A DNA stretch of 64,000 bases from a bacterium (lineage in GTDB: Bacteria > Zhuqueibacterota > Zhuqueibacteria > Zhuqueibacterales > Zhuqueibacteraceae): assembly GCA_023150945.1 (NCBI GenBank), contig JAKLJX010000003.1:100603-164602 (forward strand). The letters are read 5' to 3'. The first letter of the stretch is position 1, and the number at the start of each line of letters is the position of its first letter. The notes beneath the pieces are model-generated. The model saw only the letters and a program-made list of their open reading frames with translations, searched no databases and was not told the origin of the DNA. Of this stretch, positions 52,903-60,957 are shown one piece after another. Both the position numbers and the translations under genes were made by a program.

Positions 52903-53709
52903 ATGAAACCTTCTTTTCGAGTTCTCTGCGCGAGTGCGGGGGTGTGCTTGCTGGTGTTGTTCAGCTTCTGCTCCTCGCGCGATCAGCGTCAGGCCGTCTT
53001 GATGAAAGTCAAGTCGATTCGAGGCAGCATCGAATCCGGCGAGATGATTTTGATTCTGCAGGAGGAGCGGGGCGTCCGCATTCTGCCGCTGTCGGTGGGC
53101 GGGGAGCAGGCGCTCGCCATTCATCTCGGCCACCAGCATGTCACCACGCCCCGGCCCATGACTCATGATTTGATGGCCAACATCTTCAAGTCCCTCGAGA
53201 TTCGGGTGGAGCGCATCACGATCACAGAATTAAAGGAAGGAACCTACTTCGCCGAGATCGTGCTGCAGAACGGCGGCAAGACGCATCGCATCGATGCCCG
53301 TCCCAGTGACGCCATTGCGCTCTCGCTGCGCGTTGGTGCGCCCGTTTATGCCATGCCGGATTTGTTGCTGGATCAACAGCTCGAAGCGGGCGAAGAAGAA
53401 GACGCAGATGTGGCAACCACGGATCCGGCCGCACAGGAATGGGGCTTGTCGGTGCAGGAGTTGACGCCGGCGCTGGCCGACTTTTTCGGGGAACGCGAAG
53501 GCATTTTGATTTCCGATGTCGTTACCGGCAGCCCGGCGGAACGGGGTGGACTCAAAGCCGGCGACATCGTGATGCAAATCGATCAGACGCCGGTGCGCAC
53601 CGTCGCGGATTTTCTCGCCGCGCTGGCCCGCCATGAGACATTGCAGAACCCGCTGCAGTGCGAATATTGGCGGGACGGCCGCAAGCACACCACCGCACTG
53701 CAGCCATGA
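52903..53709 (+). CDS. Lipoprotein-like bifunctional-nuclease (BFN/DUF151) domain fused to PDZ
   Basis: 268 residues. The leader VCLLVLFSFC-SS is a likely lipobox (Cys23). Residues about 30-160 form a BFN/DUF151 domain: VRILPLSVGGEQALAIHLGH, RPMTHDLMANIFKSLEIRVE, ERITITELKEGTYFAEIVLQ, then RIDARPSDAIALSLRVGAPV, the family's best-conserved stretch. Residues about 175-268 are a PDZ domain (GILISDVVTGSPAERGGLKA-GDIVMQIDQTPV). BFN proteins are usually cytoplasmic with nuclease activity reported in plants; a lipid-anchored BFN-PDZ fusion is unusual. It may be a periplasmic scaffold. Confidence 0.78.
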   Translation: MKPSFRVLCASAGVCLLVLFSFCSSRDQRQAVLMKVKSIRGSIESGEMILILQEERGVRILPLSVGGEQALAIHLGHQHVTTPRPMTHDLMANIFKSLEIRVERITITELKEGTYFAEIVLQNGGKTHRIDARPSDAIALSLRVGAPVYAMPDLLLDQQLEAGEEEDADVATTDPAAQEWGLSVQELTPALADFFGEREGILISDVVTGSPAERGGLKAGDIVMQIDQTPVRTVADFLAALARHETLQNPLQCEYWRDGRKHTTALQP

Positions 53710-54186
53710 AGCGGTGACGCTGTTTTGCTCGGTAGACCTCCTGGCAACAACCTCTTTTCACCTCACCGTTTTGCGACCTCCTCGCCACGTGCCGTTTGAT
53801 TTCATTCATGCTGTGCTACTGCAGGGTTGTGACAGCCTGGCGGCTTGCTCATGCGCGGCTGCCGCGTTGCTGGATTTGCCGCCGGCCGGACCAGGGGCGG
53901 GGGCGGCGCAGCGTGTTGACTGTCCTGCCTGACTGAGTCTCAGCCAGAAACATTGTATCAGGGGGAAACATGCGGCCGGTGAATCTGCGCGGTTTGTAGG
54001 CTTCGGCGTGCCAGGCTGGTGGGACAAATGCTTGTTTAATCGTGGGAACTGGCAATCCTGGCTTCTGTCTTCTAGGCATAACGTTTGCTAAAATGGAGCG
54101 CATTGCAATCAAATCATTGAAGGCCATCGGAGATGGCCTTTTGGCAAATCCACTGGCACTGTTCACGCAACTTTGAGACGCATCAG
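53710..54186. other. Intergenic region before the 379-residue unknown gene
   Basis: 477 nt. A TGCTAAAAT element (54086-54094) resembles an extended -10 and could serve the gene at 54187, but no good -35 is present. No other feature was recognised. Confidence 0.35.
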
Positions 54187-55326
54187 ATGGACTCCAAGAA
54201 ACTTTCCTACCTAATCCCGAGGATTGTGAGAGGTGGATATTCCCAAGGGGAGCTGGTTGAATTCATCAATCTCGTCCAGAAAATTTCCCTGAGCTACTTG
54301 AAGTATCAAGAGGTGATCGGCAAGCACATTCGGTGGGAACGCCGGCGCAAGAGCGGTGAGCTCGATGATCTTGCCATTGATTGCGTGGCCGGTTTGTTCA
54401 TGCGCAACGATAACAATGAATTTGTGCAGTTGCGCCGTTATTTTGGCCCCTATCTCGATGCCCAGGAGAATCCCAACGACGTCGAACTGCTGATCATGTT
54501 GCGGCGGTTGGTGATCAAGAAGACCAAGCAGGAGTTGTCGCGCATTTTCAAAGAGCGTGATCCGGAAGGCGCCAAGATCATCCGTAACATCCGCGTGGCG
54601 GTCAAGAACGCGAACGATTTGGGCACCTTTCGCGAGATGGGCCGCGAGTATATCTTTTTGAAGAAGGCGCGCAGCAGCCGCTATGCCGCCTCGGCGACCA
54701 GCATCGCCACGGGCGAAGCGCAGGTTGAGCCGGTGGCGACGGTCGCCAATTTCACCAAGGAAGATTTGCATTACCTGCGCAAAGCCAAGCCGAGCATACC
54801 GGAGAAGGCCTTGAAAAACCAATACCTCGATCTCTACACCCCCAAAGATCACGTCTCCACCACCATTCGCAAGATGCTGTCGGTGGTGACGGTGGATGAG
54901 CGCTATCAGAATTTCCTGCCCACCGACGTGGTGGCGCGTCTCATTCGCCACACCAACCTCGAAGTCGTGCGCAATCGGCTGATCGCGCAAATTGATGACA
55001 TGTCGCCATTGGATTATGTGCGACTGAAGGAAATTGAACAAGCCAAACAAAAGGTGCTGCAGCGCGTTCGCGTCAAGATACAGAACCAATATGTCGCCAG
55101 TGCGAAGATCTCCGAGGAAAAGGGCGAGGTTTATTATCGCACGCTGGCGGATGTGCTCGAGGACATCACCCACAGCAAGAAGATCGAGTCCTACTTCCGC
55201 CATCTCAGGAAATACATGCCGGACCTGACGCAGCGGCGCTACCGTCAGGAAGAACGGACGATCTTCGAATATTTGGGCAAACTGACCAAGAAATGGTTCC
55301 GGGAGTATTTGAAGGAATTGCTGTAA
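54187..55326 (+). CDS. Unknown 379-residue helical protein
   Basis: The family is not recognised. The start MDSKKLSYLIPRIVRGGYSQ was chosen because upstream in-frame codons are not coding-like. The protein is predicted soluble and mainly helical, with basic patches and no membrane segment. The N-terminal region (about 55-115: GELDDLAIDCVAGLFMRND, LRRYFGPYLD, LIMLRRLVIKKTKQELSRIF) has a faint likeness to sigma-70 region 2, and the C-terminus (KYMPDLTQRRYRQEERTIFE) could be a helix-turn-helix. This is only a resemblance. A small protein with an HxxxCxxC motif is encoded next, as in some sigma/anti-sigma pairs. Confidence 0.55.
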   Translation: MDSKKLSYLIPRIVRGGYSQGELVEFINLVQKISLSYLKYQEVIGKHIRWERRRKSGELDDLAIDCVAGLFMRNDNNEFVQLRRYFGPYLDAQENPNDVELLIMLRRLVIKKTKQELSRIFKERDPEGAKIIRNIRVAVKNANDLGTFREMGREYIFLKKARSSRYAASATSIATGEAQVEPVATVANFTKEDLHYLRKAKPSIPEKALKNQYLDLYTPKDHVSTTIRKMLSVVTVDERYQNFLPTDVVARLIRHTNLEVVRNRLIAQIDDMSPLDYVRLKEIEQAKQKVLQRVRVKIQNQYVASAKISEEKGEVYYRTLADVLEDITHSKKIESYFRHLRKYMPDLTQRRYRQEERTIFEYLGKLTKKWFREYLKELL

Positions 55327-55553
55327 GCTCTTGATTTACAAGTGGGCAAAATCCTGTCTTTTTTTGGCGTAGGTGCGGAAATAGTTTTTCCGTGAATTAG
55401 GGCTTTTGTCAGTATAGAGAGAGTACAAAATTGAAAGATCGGCGTTCGCGAGTGAGACAGTCGGTCGCCGCGCCGATGGACAAAACCCTAACCACTCCTT
55501 TTCTTGTGTCAGGACGGCAACCGCAGGGAAAGGCGAATCTTCACAACGGAAAC

Positions 55554-55838
55554 ATGAAGAAAAACTATCATCGCCAGTGGAACAGGATCCCCCGTGTGGT
55601 CGGGGCGATCAGGGAAGAGTGCCTAGACGCCGAGTCGTTGGAATTCGTACTCCTCAGTGCTTCCCAAAACCGTGGTTTATACGACACGTTCGAGGAGCAT
55701 TTTTTGACTTGCGAGCGTTGCCAGCGCCGCATCCGTGTGCTGCAAGCCTATTACCGCATTCTGGAAGCCGAACTGCGCCGGCCGGTCTCTCCCAAAGTCG
55801 TGCAGATGGCTCGCAAGTTGGCCGAACCGGTCGAGTAA
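55554..55838 (+). CDS. Small zinc-finger protein, anti-sigma-like (HxxxCxxC)
   Basis: About 94 residues from ATG 55554. The motif FEEHFLTCERCQRRIRVLQ contains H-x3-C-x2-C, the zinc-binding signature of the ZAS anti-sigma family; no membrane helix follows, so a soluble ZAS-type or mycothiol-sensor-like protein is possible. Earlier in-frame starts (55431 TTG, 55476 ATG) would add unstructured sequence. It follows the 379-residue gene on the same strand after 227 nt. A regulatory pair is inferred from position only. Confidence 0.5.
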   Translation: MKKNYHRQWNRIPRVVGAIREECLDAESLEFVLLSASQNRGLYDTFEEHFLTCERCQRRIRVLQAYYRILEAELRRPVSPKVVQMARKLAEPVE

Positions 55839-56021
55839 TTCGCGGACACCCCGGACCTGCGCCCGGCGGCACAGGTCCATTCCCTCATTCCGGTGAACCG
55901 CCGGAGGCCCAATCCGGGTTCTCTTCGCATTCCACCCGAATCACTCGCGTGCGTCCGCACCTGCCGCGCCCTTCATTCCTTCCCGAGCCGGCGAGCGATC
56001 CTATTGTCACCAGAAAAAAAC

Positions 56022-56050
56022 TTGACAGGGGTGTTGATTTCCAGTATATT
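56022..56050 (+). promoter_or_regulatory. Strong promoter with a long leader
   Basis: TTGACA (56022-56027), 17 nt, TATATT (56045-56050). The next gene starts at 56346, leaving a leader of nearly 290 nt. In the gap 55839-56345 I see no ORF or recognised riboswitch; the leader could hold a small RNA or regulatory structure. Confidence 0.75.
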
Positions 56051-56345
56051 CGAGCGCTTTTTTGATCATCTCAAATGATGATTTTGAATAGTGTTGCGCC
56101 TTGAGCAAGCGCTGGCGCGCGGCGACCAAGACATTGGCTGGGCGGGGCACCGGAGCCACTTACGGCCAGCAGCAGTAACACCATTCGGACCTCATACAAA
56201 ATCGACCTGCGGCAAACGGGAGGTAAGTTGCCGCGGGCCAAACTCAACACGCAGCGGACTTCTTTGATCAGATCATGTTTGCCGAGCGGCGACCCCGCGC
56301 CGGCGAACGGCATGAGGCTCAGAATTCCCCTAAGGCGAACCAGCG

Positions 56346-58868
56346 GTGCGCTTCATGGACAATCCAACCATTCTTGTCGCAGACGGTGACCCCAAGAACC
56401 TTCAGATCCTGCGCGAAAATCTCGAGGCCGCGGGCTTCGAGGTGATCATCGCGTCCGATGGTCTGCAGGCCTGGCAAAAAATTTCCACCGGCGTGCCGGA
56501 TCTTATCCTCTCCGAAGTCAACCTGCCCAAGCTCGACGGCTTTCAATTGCTGGAAAAGCTCAAAGCCGACCCGGTGACTTCCTCCATCCCGCTGATGTTT
56601 CTCACCAACCGCCGGGAATTGCAGGATCGCGTGCGCAGCTTGCGCGGCGGCGTAAAAGACTACATGATCAAGCCGCTGCACATCAAAGAAGTGCTGGCCC
56701 GCATTCGCATGATCCTGCGCCGCATGGAGCGCATCAAGGAGGACGACGCCGAAACCGCCAAGAAACTCGTCGGCCGTCTGGAAGAATTCAGCCCGGTGGA
56801 CTTGATCGAAAGCTTCGGCGTCGAGCGCAAGACCGGCGTGCTCACCCTGCACAATGAAAACAACCGCAGCGGCGAAATCTATTTTCGCGACGGCGCCGTG
56901 GTCAACGCCTCGCTCGGCAATCTCAAGGCCGAAAAAGCCGTCTATCAAATGTTGCCCTGGAAGCACGGCCACTTCACCATGGTGTTCAAGGACATCGTCG
57001 TGCCCGACGAAATCTCAGTCAGCAATCTCGGCTTGCTGCTGCAGGGCTTCAAACGCATGGAAGAGCGCGAGCGTCTGTTCCGGCTGCTGCCCTCGCCGGA
57101 GACCACTTTCATCACCACCGACACGTTTCGCAGCATTCTGCAGAAGCGCGAGCTGACCACGGAAGTGGCCCGCTTCATCGGGTTGATCGACGGCCACCGC
57201 GACATTCTGCAGATCATCGATGAGAGCACCTACGACGACATCAAGACGCTCGAGCGGCTGGTGAAGCTGTATCAACAAGGTTTCATCAAACCCGCGAAAA
57301 CCACCATCACCTCCGAAGAAGAGGAACAAGATCTCTCCGCCAATCTCGCGGAGCCGCAAATTCTGCAGCGCATTTCCGTTGAACCACAGCCCACCACCAG
57401 CTTCCGGGTGACGGCCGTGCGCAGCGAAAAGGCGGTGACGACGCCGCCCGCGACCACACCCACGCCGCCCGCGCCTGCCAAACCGGCGCCGATGCCTGCC
57501 AAGCCGGAACCGCCGCCCCCGCGTGCGCCGCTGACAGAGGAAGAGGACATGTTTCCTCCTGAAGAAGAACCGGAAGAGCCGGCGACCGCCTCGAGCGTCG
57601 CTCCCGTAGACACCGCCGAAACGCAGAGCTTCAAATTCCCCGAGCCCACCAGCTCGCGACCGGAGGAAGACATTGATCTCACCGACGATTCGGAACTGGA
57701 AAGTCTGCCGAGCTTCTGGCATGAGCACGCCGATGAGATTTGGGGAACGCCGCACGCCGGCAACGGCAGCGACAATGCGCTGATCGAGATTCAAGAAGAG
57801 GAGGGCGAAGAGCCTGCCGCGACTGAGCAGACCCGCGCGGAAGAGACACAACCTGGCGCGCTGAGGCGGGAACCGCTGCCGCCTGCGATCCTCGGCGAAG
57901 AAGCGGAAAGCGGGGACGAAGCCGAACTGCAGCCGGCTGATTTGGATGAAATCATGTCGCGGCCGGTGGAAGTGCCTGCTTTCCTGCGCGATGAATTTGA
58001 GCCTGACAGCGCACCGCCGGAGGAAGTGATCGAATCGCAAGCCCAGGCTCAGCCGACAGAAGAATTCGTTCTTCCGCCGGCACCGAAAGAAGAACCGGCC
58101 CGCGATCGCCACGTGCCGCCGGCCGTGATCGCAAGCCCGCCGGTTGCGCCAGAGCCAACTGTAAAACCGCAAGCCGCTCCCGAGCCGCCGCCCAAACCTC
58201 AAGCTGCGCCAACTGCGAAACCCAAAGCCACACCTCCGGCGCCAGCAGCCAAGCCCAAGATTGCCACCCCGCGAGTGGCGCCTCCTGAGCCGGTGGTCGT
58301 GACAGGTGATGAGGCTTCCGCGAGCCGAATCGCGCTGGCCTTGATGCGTTTGTGCGCCTCGCGTGGTTTGGCCAAGCCCAAACTAGTCGTCATCGGCCAT
58401 GAGCGCCATCACCTCTCGGCAATGGTCAGGCACTTGCTTGGTCCGGAAGCAGGTGTGCGCAAGGTCGAAAATGCCACGTTTCAGCATTTGGAGATCGGTG
58501 AGCGCATTCTGGAGAGTGGCGAGCCGCTCGAGGTGATCGGCGTGTCGATGGAGCAGCAATTCACCCAACTTTTGCAAGCCGTGGCACACGATTTGGTGGG
58601 CTATATTTTGCTGCTGGAGGCGAATCGTCGCGACGATTTGGGTTATTGCGGCTACCTGCTGAACGTGTTGAAAGCCGGTTACCGTCTCCCGTTCGGCATT
58701 GCAGTGATCCGGGAGAATGACAAGAAGAGCCTGGCGACCGCGACCGTGCGTGATTTGGTGAATGCGGAGCCGGCCGACTTCCTGCTGGACTGTATTCCTT
58801 CCGATGCCGCCACGGTGGCGGCGTTCCTGGAAGGTCTGGCAAGCGACGCCAACCTCACGCGCTGGTAG
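56346..58868 (+). CDS. Pseudo-receiver / DUF4388 / GTPase-like fusion protein
   Basis: 840 residues. Receiver-like domain (1-125): ILVADGDPKNLQIL has the acidic pocket and YMIKPLH the Lys, but the phosphoacceptor position reads LILSEVNLPKLDG, Glu57 instead of Asp. A DUF4388 (PATAN-like) domain follows (about 145-250, KTGVLTLHNENNRSGEIYFR), then a helical region, a Pro/Glu-rich linker (about 350-650) and a C-terminal Ras-like fold without nucleotide motifs (LVVIGHERHHLSAMVRHLLG, IPSDAATVAAFLEGLA). The start is GTG 56346 (AAGG upstream) or ATG 56355. It leads an operon with 59079 and 60322. A regulatory scaffold role is inferred. Confidence 0.75.
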   Translation: MRFMDNPTILVADGDPKNLQILRENLEAAGFEVIIASDGLQAWQKISTGVPDLILSEVNLPKLDGFQLLEKLKADPVTSSIPLMFLTNRRELQDRVRSLRGGVKDYMIKPLHIKEVLARIRMILRRMERIKEDDAETAKKLVGRLEEFSPVDLIESFGVERKTGVLTLHNENNRSGEIYFRDGAVVNASLGNLKAEKAVYQMLPWKHGHFTMVFKDIVVPDEISVSNLGLLLQGFKRMEERERLFRLLPSPETTFITTDTFRSILQKRELTTEVARFIGLIDGHRDILQIIDESTYDDIKTLERLVKLYQQGFIKPAKTTITSEEEEQDLSANLAEPQILQRISVEPQPTTSFRVTAVRSEKAVTTPPATTPTPPAPAKPAPMPAKPEPPPPRAPLTEEEDMFPPEEEPEEPATASSVAPVDTAETQSFKFPEPTSSRPEEDIDLTDDSELESLPSFWHEHADEIWGTPHAGNGSDNALIEIQEEEGEEPAATEQTRAEETQPGALRREPLPPAILGEEAESGDEAELQPADLDEIMSRPVEVPAFLRDEFEPDSAPPEEVIESQAQAQPTEEFVLPPAPKEEPARDRHVPPAVIASPPVAPEPTVKPQAAPEPPPKPQAAPTAKPKATPPAPAAKPKIATPRVAPPEPVVVTGDEASASRIALALMRLCASRGLAKPKLVVIGHERHHLSAMVRHLLGPEAGVRKVENATFQHLEIGERILESGEPLEVIGVSMEQQFTQLLQAVAHDLVGYILLLEANRRDDLGYCGYLLNVLKAGYRLPFGIAVIRENDKKSLATATVRDLVNAEPADFLLDCIPSDAATVAAFLEGLASDANLTRW

Positions 58869-59078
58869 AATTCGGCTTCGCTTGGTGATGCCTCTGCTGT
58901 ACCAGTCGCTACCCGCTGCCCAACCCGCGTTCGCCCGAGGAGTTGCCGGTGAGCGCGCGGGTGGCACCACCCCGAGGTCTTGCCCGCACAGCAGCCCCTG
59001 CTGGAGATTTTGAAGCGTTTGCCGAATTGCGGCACCGCAGGAATCGCGGCCGCACCCTATGGATAAATTCACGTCATC

Positions 59079-60281
59079 ATGGATCGAAAACGAATACTGA
59101 TCAATGAGAAAGAGCCGCACGAGGTCGCGGATCTGCGCAAGGCATTGGTGGCCACCGGCTATGACGTGCGCATCGCGGAAAGCTCGGCGCAAACGCTGGA
59201 GCTGATCGAGGGCTTCAAGCCCAATCTGCTCATCTCCGAAGTGCGCATGCCGGTGATGGACGGCCCGCATCTGCTGCAGGAAGTGCGCAACCGGCCGGCA
59301 ACCCAGGCGCTGCTCTTTGTGATGATCGGCAAACTGCGCACGGTCGAAGAGCGGGTCAATATACTGAAACTGCCGATCGACGATTATCTGCAGAAGCCGC
59401 TCGACATCGACGAGGCGGTGGTGCGCATCGACAATCTCATCAAAGAAATCGAGCTGCTCTCGGCCTCTTCGCAGCCGCGCTGGCGCGGCTTCAACGGCCA
59501 TTTGAGTGAGATGAACCTGGTGGATCTGCTGCAGACCATCGAAGTCGGCAAGAAGACCTGCGTGCTCAAGCTGCGTGCGCATGAGAAGGAAGGCCAGGTC
59601 TTCGTCACCGAAGGCCAGGTCATCGATGCCGAGTTGGGCGGCCTGGAGGCGCGGCAGGCGCTGCTGCGCATGTTTACGTGGAGCGACGGCACGTTTCAAG
59701 TAGAGCTGCGGCCGCACGAGCGCACTCGCATGCTCACCATTGCCAACCGCGATTTGATTTCGGAAGGCCTGACCCGGCAGCACCGCTGGCGGCAATTGAC
59801 CGCGCAACTGCCGCCGCTGCACGCCCAGGTCATGCTCGCGCCCGCCGCCGCTCCGCCGGCGAATGAGGAAGAGCAAGCCTTGTTCAACCTACTGGAAAAC
59901 GGCGCGGTCAAACGCCTGCTGGAGTTGGTGGAAGAAAACCCGGCCGATGACCTGCGCACGCTCACGGTTTTCAAGAAGCTTCTTGAGCGCGGCGCCATTC
60001 AGGCTGTGCAAACCGCCAGCGCCAACAAAAACGGCGAATCAACGCAGTGGCTCAAACGCCTACAAGATGAAGTGCAAACCCGCAGCGCCGCACCGGTGGA
60101 CTCCCTGTTCAAAGCCGTCATCAGACCGGTGGAGGAAGCACCGCAGCCGCACGAACGGCGGCGCGCCGACCGGCGCCAGCAGGCCGGCCGCCGGCAATAT
60201 GACCGCCGCAACGGCCTTTTGCGCAAGCTCTACCTCAACAAAAGCGAGCTGCTCATGATTCGCGAGAAATTGTCGCACTGA
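59079..60281 (+). CDS. Pseudo-receiver / DUF4388 protein
   Basis: 400 residues. The receiver-like domain (1-120) reads ILINEKEPHEV at the acidic pocket and LLISEVRMPVMDG at the phosphoacceptor, Glu54 in place of Asp; the Lys of YLQKPLD is kept. A DUF4388 domain follows (about 140-245: MNLVDLLQTIEVGKKTCVLK, EGQVFVTEGQVIDAELGGLE). The rest is helical, ending in a very basic stretch (RRRADRRQQAGRRQYDRR) that might bind nucleic acid or membrane. It lacks the GTPase-like end of the preceding protein but is clearly its relative. Confidence 0.78.
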   Translation: MDRKRILINEKEPHEVADLRKALVATGYDVRIAESSAQTLELIEGFKPNLLISEVRMPVMDGPHLLQEVRNRPATQALLFVMIGKLRTVEERVNILKLPIDDYLQKPLDIDEAVVRIDNLIKEIELLSASSQPRWRGFNGHLSEMNLVDLLQTIEVGKKTCVLKLRAHEKEGQVFVTEGQVIDAELGGLEARQALLRMFTWSDGTFQVELRPHERTRMLTIANRDLISEGLTRQHRWRQLTAQLPPLHAQVMLAPAAAPPANEEEQALFNLLENGAVKRLLELVEENPADDLRTLTVFKKLLERGAIQAVQTASANKNGESTQWLKRLQDEVQTRSAAPVDSLFKAVIRPVEEAPQPHERRRADRRQQAGRRQYDRRNGLLRKLYLNKSELLMIREKLSH

Positions 60282-60321
60282 CCCTGCCGGAGGCAGGCGT
60301 GCCACCCATTCCAGGAAACCC

Positions 60322-60804
60322 ATGCGCATCGGCGAAATCGTCATCATCGGCCCCAACGCCAACGAAAAACAGCGTTTTTTGGCCGCCCTCTCGGATGATC
60401 TGGCACTGACCACCCCGGATTTCAGCTTCGGGCGGCTCACCATTAACAACCAGCTCTTGCTGCATCTGTATGGCATCACCCTTCATCCGGACGCCAAGCC
60501 GCTCTCCTGGGATTTGCTCGGCGCCAAGATGTTGGGCTGCATCGTTCTCTTCTCCTGGCAGGATTTGGCTTCCTTCGAGCTGGTCAAACCGGTGATCGAT
60601 CATCTCACCACGCACTTCCGCACCGCCGTCGTGGTTGCGGCTCATCTCAACAACGAAAGCATGCCGGATTCGGAATTGTTTCACAACGGCGGCATCGCGC
60701 TGACGCCGGAGGGCAAGTTTGCCTTTTGCGATGTTGACGACGTCGAAAGCGCCCGGCGCGTGCTGCTGTCCTTGATCGATCTTTTGATTGACCGGATCGA
60801 TTGA
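60322..60804 (+). CDS. Degenerate small-GTPase-like protein
   Basis: 160 residues with the strand order of MglA/SRPRB-type GTPases: EIVIIGPNANEKQRFLAALS (P-loop position, but no GK[S/T]), TPDFSFGRLTINNQLLLHLYG (normally followed by TPGQ, here ITLHP), and TAVVVAAHLNN (normally NKxD). All nucleotide-binding signatures are lost, so it should not bind GTP in the usual way. It ends an operon with two receiver-DUF4388 proteins, the first of which carries a similar dead domain. A hairpin terminator follows at 60809. Probably a protein-interaction module. Confidence 0.65.
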   Translation: MRIGEIVIIGPNANEKQRFLAALSDDLALTTPDFSFGRLTINNQLLLHLYGITLHPDAKPLSWDLLGAKMLGCIVLFSWQDLASFELVKPVIDHLTTHFRTAVVVAAHLNNESMPDSELFHNGGIALTPEGKFAFCDVDDVESARRVLLSLIDLLIDRID

Positions 60805-60808
60805 GTCC

Positions 60809-60832
60809 CGCAGCCGCCGGCTGCGCCTTTTC
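60809..60832 (+). terminator. Intrinsic terminator after the pseudo-receiver operon
   Basis: CGCAGCC (60809-60815), GCC loop, GGCTGCG (60819-60825), then CCTTTTC. Located five nt after the stop of the GTPase-like gene. Confidence 0.7.
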
Positions 60833-60957
60833 TCCGCTCGGCAGGCCGCAACGCACGGCCGTCCCAGTTTTTTTGACTGCGGCGGCTTTTTTTATTCTCG
60901 GCCGTTGTGTATATTGCGCCCTCGTTTTTGGCGTTGAAAGAAATCGGGAGACTCGCC

